DNA from: Syngnathus acus
Taxonomy: Eukaryota; Chordata; Actinopteri; Syngnathiformes; Syngnathidae
Reading direction: 5' to 3'
Assembly (NCBI RefSeq): GCF_901709675.1
Contig: NC_051104.1
Location: 2,421,001 to 2,485,000 of the forward strand
DNA length: 64,000 nt
Below the pieces are notes generated by a model. It saw nothing but the letters and a program-made list of their open reading frames with translations, made no database searches and was not told the origin of the DNA. Positions 59,297 through 64,000 of this stretch are shown piece by piece; positions within the stretch are counted from its first letter, which is position 1, and each line of letters opens with the position of its first letter. The translations under genes were made by a program, and so were the position numbers.

Positions 59297-60445
59297 AAAA
59301 GAGTTAGGGTTAGGGTAAGAGCTAGGATTAGGGTAAAAGCTAAGGTTAGGGTTAGAGCTAGGATTAGGGTTAGAGCTAGGGTTAGGGTAAGAGTTAGGAT
59401 TAGGGTAAGAGCTAGGGTTAGCGTTAGGGTAAGAGTTAGGATTAGGGTTAGGGTTAGGGTTAGGAATAGGGTTAGGGTTAGGAATAGGGTTAGGGTTAGG
59501 AATAGGGTTAGGGTTAGGAATAGGGTAAGAGGTAGGGTTAAGGTTAGAGTTAGGATTAGGGTAAGAGCTAGGGTTAAGGTTAGAGCTAGGATTAGGGTAA
59601 GAGTTAGGGTAAGGGTAAGAGTTAGGATTAGGGTAAAAGCTAGAGTTAGGATTAGGGTAAGAGCTAGGGTTAAGGTTAGAGCTAGGATTAGGGTAAGAGT
59701 TAGGGTAAGGGTAAGAGTTAGGATTAGGGTAAAAGCTAGAGTTAGGATTAGGGTAAGAGCTAGGGTTAAGGTTAGAGTTAGGGTTAGGGTAAGAGCTAGG
59801 ATTAGCGTTAGGGTAAGAGCTAGGATTAGGGTAAGAGCTAGGATTAGGGTTAGAGTTAGGGTTAGGGTAAGAGTTAGGGTTACGGTTAGGGGTAGGGTTA
59901 GAGCTAGGGTTAGGGTTAGGAATAGGGTAAGAGTTAGGGTAAGAGTTAGGATTAAGGTTAGAGCTAGGGTTAAGGTTAGAGTTAGAGTTAGGGTTAGAGT
60001 TAGGATTAGGGTAAGGGTTAAGGTTAGAGCTAGGATTAGGGTAAGAGCTAGAGTTAGGATTAGGGTAAGAGCTAGGGTTAAGGTTAGAGTTAGGGTAAGA
60101 GCTAGGATTAGGGTAAGAGCTAGGGTTAGCGTGAGGGTAAGAGTTAGGATTAGGGTAAGAGCTAGGGTTAAGGTTAGAGTTCAGGTTAGAACTAGGATTA
60201 GGGTAAAAGCTAGGATTAGGGTTAGAGTTAGGGTAAGAGTTAGGATTAGGGTTACGGTTAGGGCTAGAGTTAGGGTAAGAGTTAGGGTTAGAGTTAGGAT
60301 TAGGGTAAGAGCTAGGATTAGGGTTAGAGTTAGGATTAGGGTAAGAGCTAGGGTTAGGGTTGGTAAGAGGTAGGGTTAAGGTTAGAGCTAGGGCTAGGGT
60401 AAGAGGTAGGGTTAAGGTTAGAGCTAGGGTTAGGGGCTAGGGTTA

Positions 60446-60489
60446 GGACTCTCACCCCAGCGACCTGCGTTCAACTCCCAGTGGGACCA
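60446..60489 (+). pseudogene. tRNA 3' half inside the hexamer array (second)
   Basis: Identical in the compared stretch to the 59253 half, including the CCTGCGTTCAACTCCC variant and the GGGACCAAAAAG junction. The two arose by duplication of the higher-order unit. Confidence 0.85.
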
Positions 60490-61354
60490 AAAAGAGTTAG
60501 GGTTAGGGTAAGAGCTAGGATTAGGGTAAAAGCTAAGGTTAGGGTTAGAGTTAGGATTAGGGTAAGAGTTAGGATTAAGGTTAGAGCTAGGGTTAAGGTT
60601 AGAGCTAGGGTTAAGGTTAGAGCTAGGATTAGGGTAAGAGCTAGGATTAGGGTAAGAGCTAGGATTAGGGTTAGAGTTAGGGTTAGGGTAAGAGCTAGGG
60701 TTAAGGTTAGAGCTAGGATTAGGGTAAGAGCTAGGATTAGGGTAAGAGCTAGGGTTAGAGTTAGGGTTAGGGTAAGAGTTAGGATTAGGGTAAGAGCTAG
60801 AGTTAGGATTAGGGTAAAAGCTAGGGTTAAGGTTAGAGTTAGGATTAGGGTAAGAGCTAGGGTTAGAGTTAGGGTTAGGGTAAGAGTTAGGGTTAGGGTT
60901 AGGGTTAGGGTTAGAGCTAGGGTTAAGGTTAGAGCTAGGATTAGGGTAAGAGCTAGGATTAGGGTAAGAGCTAGGATTAGGGTTAGAGTTAGGGTTAGAG
61001 TTAGGATTAGGGTAAGAGTTAGGATTAGGGTAAGAGTTAGGGTTAGAGTTAGGGTAAGAGTTAGGATTAGGGTAAGAGCTAGGGTTAAGGTTAGAGCTAG
61101 GATTAGGGTAAGAGCTAGGGTTAGAGTTAGGGTTAGGGTAAGAGTTAGGATTAGGGTAAGAGCTAGAGTTAGGATTAGGGTAAGAGCTAGGGTTAAGGTT
61201 AGAGTTAGGGTTAGGGTAAGAGCTAGGATTAGGGTAAGAGCTAGGGTTAGCGTTAGGGTAAGAGTTAGGATTAGGGTAAGAGCTGGGGTTAGGGTTAGAG
61301 CTAGGGTTAGAGCTAGGGTTAGAGCTAGGGTTAGAGCTAGGGTTAGGGTTAGCT

Positions 61355-61467
61355 AGCTCTTACCCTATTCCTAACCCTAACCGTAACCCTAGCTCTTACC
61401 CTATTCCTAACCTTAACCCTAACCCTAGCTCTTTCTCTAGCCCTAACCCTAGCCCTAACCCTAACCC
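61355..61467 (-). repeat. inverted terminal segment of the hexamer array
   Basis: After GGTTAGCTAGCTCTTACC the array switches to the CCCTAA strand. The segment is close to the reverse complement of about 59024-59120, sharing the rare words AGAGAAAGAGCTAGGG and GGTTACGGTTAGGG. It is thus an inverted duplicate of part of the same array. Confidence 0.85.
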
Positions 61468-61907
61468 AGAAGTTTGCAGAACTCTTACCCTGATGATAGC
61501 ATCAAACAAGATGCCAGCCTACAGGTAACATTCAGTTAGACTTTGTTGTAAGAAATAAACCTTGTAGACCTTTTCTTGTTCCCTTAGTTTACAGCTTTTA
61601 GTTGGAAAGCTGTTCTTTAGTCAGAAGGTACCTTAAACAGCATTCAGCCAACCATTGGATCACACGGTTTTAGTGGTTCTCCTCATGGAGCCCGTACGAA
61701 CCAGTGGCACACACACCTGTTTGTTTGTTTTGTTGAAACGTGCGTCCATGGGGGTCCAACCAAGCCAATCATTCACACACACATAATAACAGATTTCTGA
61801 AATATGTCTACTTGCCTGATTTTTTTCATAGTTCTTGGACCACTAGAAAAGGTGGACCCCACAAATCAGTAAAGTACTTTGGGTCCTGCAGAGGGAGGTT
61901 AACAAGG

Positions 61908-61968
<61 letters not shown>

Positions 61969-64000
61969 AACTTGCATCCTTTTTTTGCTGTTGTTAACCT
62001 CATCGTCTGTTTGTTTAAAAAAAAAAACATCCCAAAAGTTTCTACGTTTTCTGTCATTCATCACCTAGTGCGCCATTCATTTTGGACCAGTTGGGGGGAA
62101 GAAAAAAAAAACATTATTAGCACGCACCGGTCGGATTGGTGGCAGCGGGTCTGTCTACGAGTCGTGTTTGTTAAGAAAAAAAAAAAAAAAGCAGCCAGGC
62201 AGGCCAAGACAGACGACAAGCTGCCAGCTGAAAAAATGACATTTTCTGCACACACGCATTGTTTGGAGCTTGTTTGTAAATTATGTTTTACAGGACAGCC
62301 GCGCCAAGAAATGGAAGAGAAAAAAAAAAGAAAAAAGTACACTGACTCCATGCTGCCAGATGCATTATTTTCTCTATCTGACATTATTGCAAAGAAAACA
62401 AACACGATAAGGGCGCCCGTTCGAATATGGATCCAGTCCAAATCTCATTCGGCTTATCGCACTCGCCCATCGATCACCTCATCCCGCAAAAACGGCGATT
62501 AGTGTCAGTGTCATCAATAATCAGCTCCCTAATTGGCTAGTGACGTTCAAAATGTCAAAAGTAAAAAATACGCCAAGGCACACTAAAAGTCGTACAAGGA
62601 AGAAAATTGAATCCGCCTCGCGGGCTCATCGTCTGTTGAGCTCGTGAATTTCGGGAGGCGCCGACTCGCCCGTCGGCGGTCTGGACTGAGACGAGAGCCC
62701 AAAGTGACAGATGAGCCTCTTCGCGCCTCCTCCACTTTGTGTCAACTGTGATGAGAATATTTCACTTTGGAAGCGGCGACTTTAAAAAGTTGTGCTCATG
62801 CATCCTGTGACCGGAATGCGCCAACGAGGCAAACAAAGCAGTCCTGGGCTCGATTCAAATTCATTAAATGTGAAAACGGAACTTGGGACCGGCACCCTCA
62901 GCTCAGACGTGTCGTCTCCACATCTTTTTTTCTTTTTCTGTCCCTCCAGTTCATCCACATCCCAGCAGGTTGCCCGTAAACCCGGCTCATCGGGGCCCCG
63001 AGGCCAATTAGCCCCGCGAGCCCAGGCGTGCCAAATCACCCAAAGGAGCTTCCGTCCCGCAGTTTTGCTTTTCAGCAAGTAAGAAAGAGAAGAATAACGC
63101 GAGCGCGCCCCACGCTGACGCGCAAATAAGCAGCAGCGGCGGAGTCCGACCCGCGTGGCTTGGCCGCCCCGAAAGACGCCGCGCGTGACCCGACCGCCGG
63201 CTGAGCTTCCATCAAGGACGTTCTTCGCGTTGGTTGTTTGTTTGCTGAAGTTTGGACAACACTTGAGGACGCCTCATCGAGTTTAATGGAAATGAAGGTT
63301 AGCGCAGGGGATCGCGGGCCTTAATTAAAACCGCAGCGTATCCAAGCAACAGTCGGGAAGGGCCGAGGGGGGGGGCACCGCGAGGGCTCCCGTTGGCCGT
63401 CGATGACCCGGCTGCGCTCTCGCCGTTGTAATTTGCAGGCCGGAGAACATTGTGAGAATCGCGCAGCGTGGGCGGACACTTACAAGATGGCTTAGTTTCA
63501 TTTCGCTCGTCTCGCTAACAGAACGAAAAGCACACGCACACGGGCGGAAGACCTTCACCTAGGACAAAGAGGACGTGATGCACAGCTATCGTCGGCACTT
63601 TCATCCTGAATTTCTTGTTCGTATAAACAAGGATAGAAAACGCAACTTTCGTTCATTGTGCAAACCACCGTGGTTGATTTCGCAATCAAAAAAGCAACAA
63701 AAAAGGAAAACTTACCGGGTTGGGTACAACGTTGGTGTCTGTTGGTGTGGCAGATGATGGCCAGACTGGGCCATCGCCACAATTTGTGAATTAAGCACTG
63801 AAAAACCTGAAAAAATGAAAAGAAATTCCATCAGTCAGTAAGATTGTCTGCTAAGCAAAGAAAACATTTTGCGCTTTGGACAAATGACCCGTCGGCCATT
63901 TGGCCACGCCTGCAAGTTGGAAAAGTGAAAATGGGACTTGGCGAAAGATGAACCGGTGCAATTCCAAGAAGTGCCAGCGGATGGCAGAAGGTCGCCCGCC
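61468..64000. other. gene-free right flank
   Basis: No supported coding sequence or RNA gene. It holds the (TG)n repeat at 61909-61965, A runs at 62177-62190, and even-complexity sequence with TTAATT cores at 63320-63330. An AATAAA at 61555-61560 stands alone without a supporting ORF. Confidence 0.6.
61909..61965. repeat. (TG)n microsatellite
   Basis: 57 bp of perfect TG, about 440 bp beyond the hexamer array. Confidence 0.97.

Larger units (their letters stand above)
58702..61467 (+). repeat. degenerate telomere-like hexamer array with higher-order units
   Basis: About 2.7 kb built from AGGGTT and its variants AGGGTA, AGAGCT, AGGATT, AAGGTT and AAAGCT. Three higher-order units start the same way: a tRNA 3' half, then AAAAAGAGTTAGGGTTAGGG, TAAGAGCTAGGATTAGGG and TAAAAGCTAAGGTTAGGG. 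They start at about 58660, 59253 and 60446. Because all units are 6 nt, both strands stay open and give meaningless Val-Arg or Asn-Pro frames. The right end (about 61355-61467) is inverted. Confidence 0.92.

Noticed and set aside
58693-61356. Long open frames of alternating Val/Ile/Ala-Arg on the plus strand (up to 361 codons) and Asn-Pro/Ser-rich on the minus strand
   Set aside because: They come from a 6-nt repeat, which keeps every frame without stops. No start context, exon signal or homology supports translation.
1-64000. CRISPR arrays, operons, prophage or bacterial mobile elements
   Set aside because: The spliced cadherin gene and the repeat content are vertebrate. No spacer-repeat array or bacterial gene arrangement is present.

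Overview
The window is vertebrate genomic DNA, most likely from a ray-finned fish. The evidence is one split gene with GT-AG introns, dense CA/GT/GA microsatellites, a fish-type foldback MITE and very large non-coding stretches. There are no operons or other prokaryotic features. The species cannot be named from the sequence.

One protein-coding gene is well supported. It is a complete cadherin-7 (type II classical cadherin, cdh7) on the minus strand, with its ATG at 35645 and its stop at 1178. Eleven coding exons join in frame with consensus splice sites to give 816 residues: signal peptide, short propeptide with a furin site, five extracellular cadherin (EC) repeats, one membrane helix, and a cytoplasmic tail with p120- and beta-catenin-binding segments. 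Introns range from 210 bp to about 14 kb; the longest follows the signal-peptide exon. A 5'UTR exon near 39.2-39.6 kb and polyadenylation signals near 126 and 338 are plausible but unproven.

The introns and the 36-57 kb upstream stretch hold no gene I can support. They contain microsatellites, a 174-bp MITE (11883-12056), an AT-rich tandem duplication beside exon 7, a long polypurine tract (about 39945-40480), and several homeobox/POU-site-rich stretches that look like conserved non-coding elements, possibly cdh7 enhancers.

The unusual part is 57.6-61.5 kb. Seven tandem tRNA-like genes lie about 165 bp apart. The first has a tRNA-Gln(CTG) body and anticodon. The other six keep the Gln-like body but carry the anticodon loop CTCTCAC, anticodon CTC (Glu). 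The last copy runs directly into about 2.7 kb of degenerate telomere-like hexamers (variants of AGGGTT). Two more tRNA 3' halves sit inside this array at higher-order repeat boundaries, and its right end flips orientation. Unique-looking sequence resumes after 61.47 kb with a (TG)n microsatellite and no recognisable gene.
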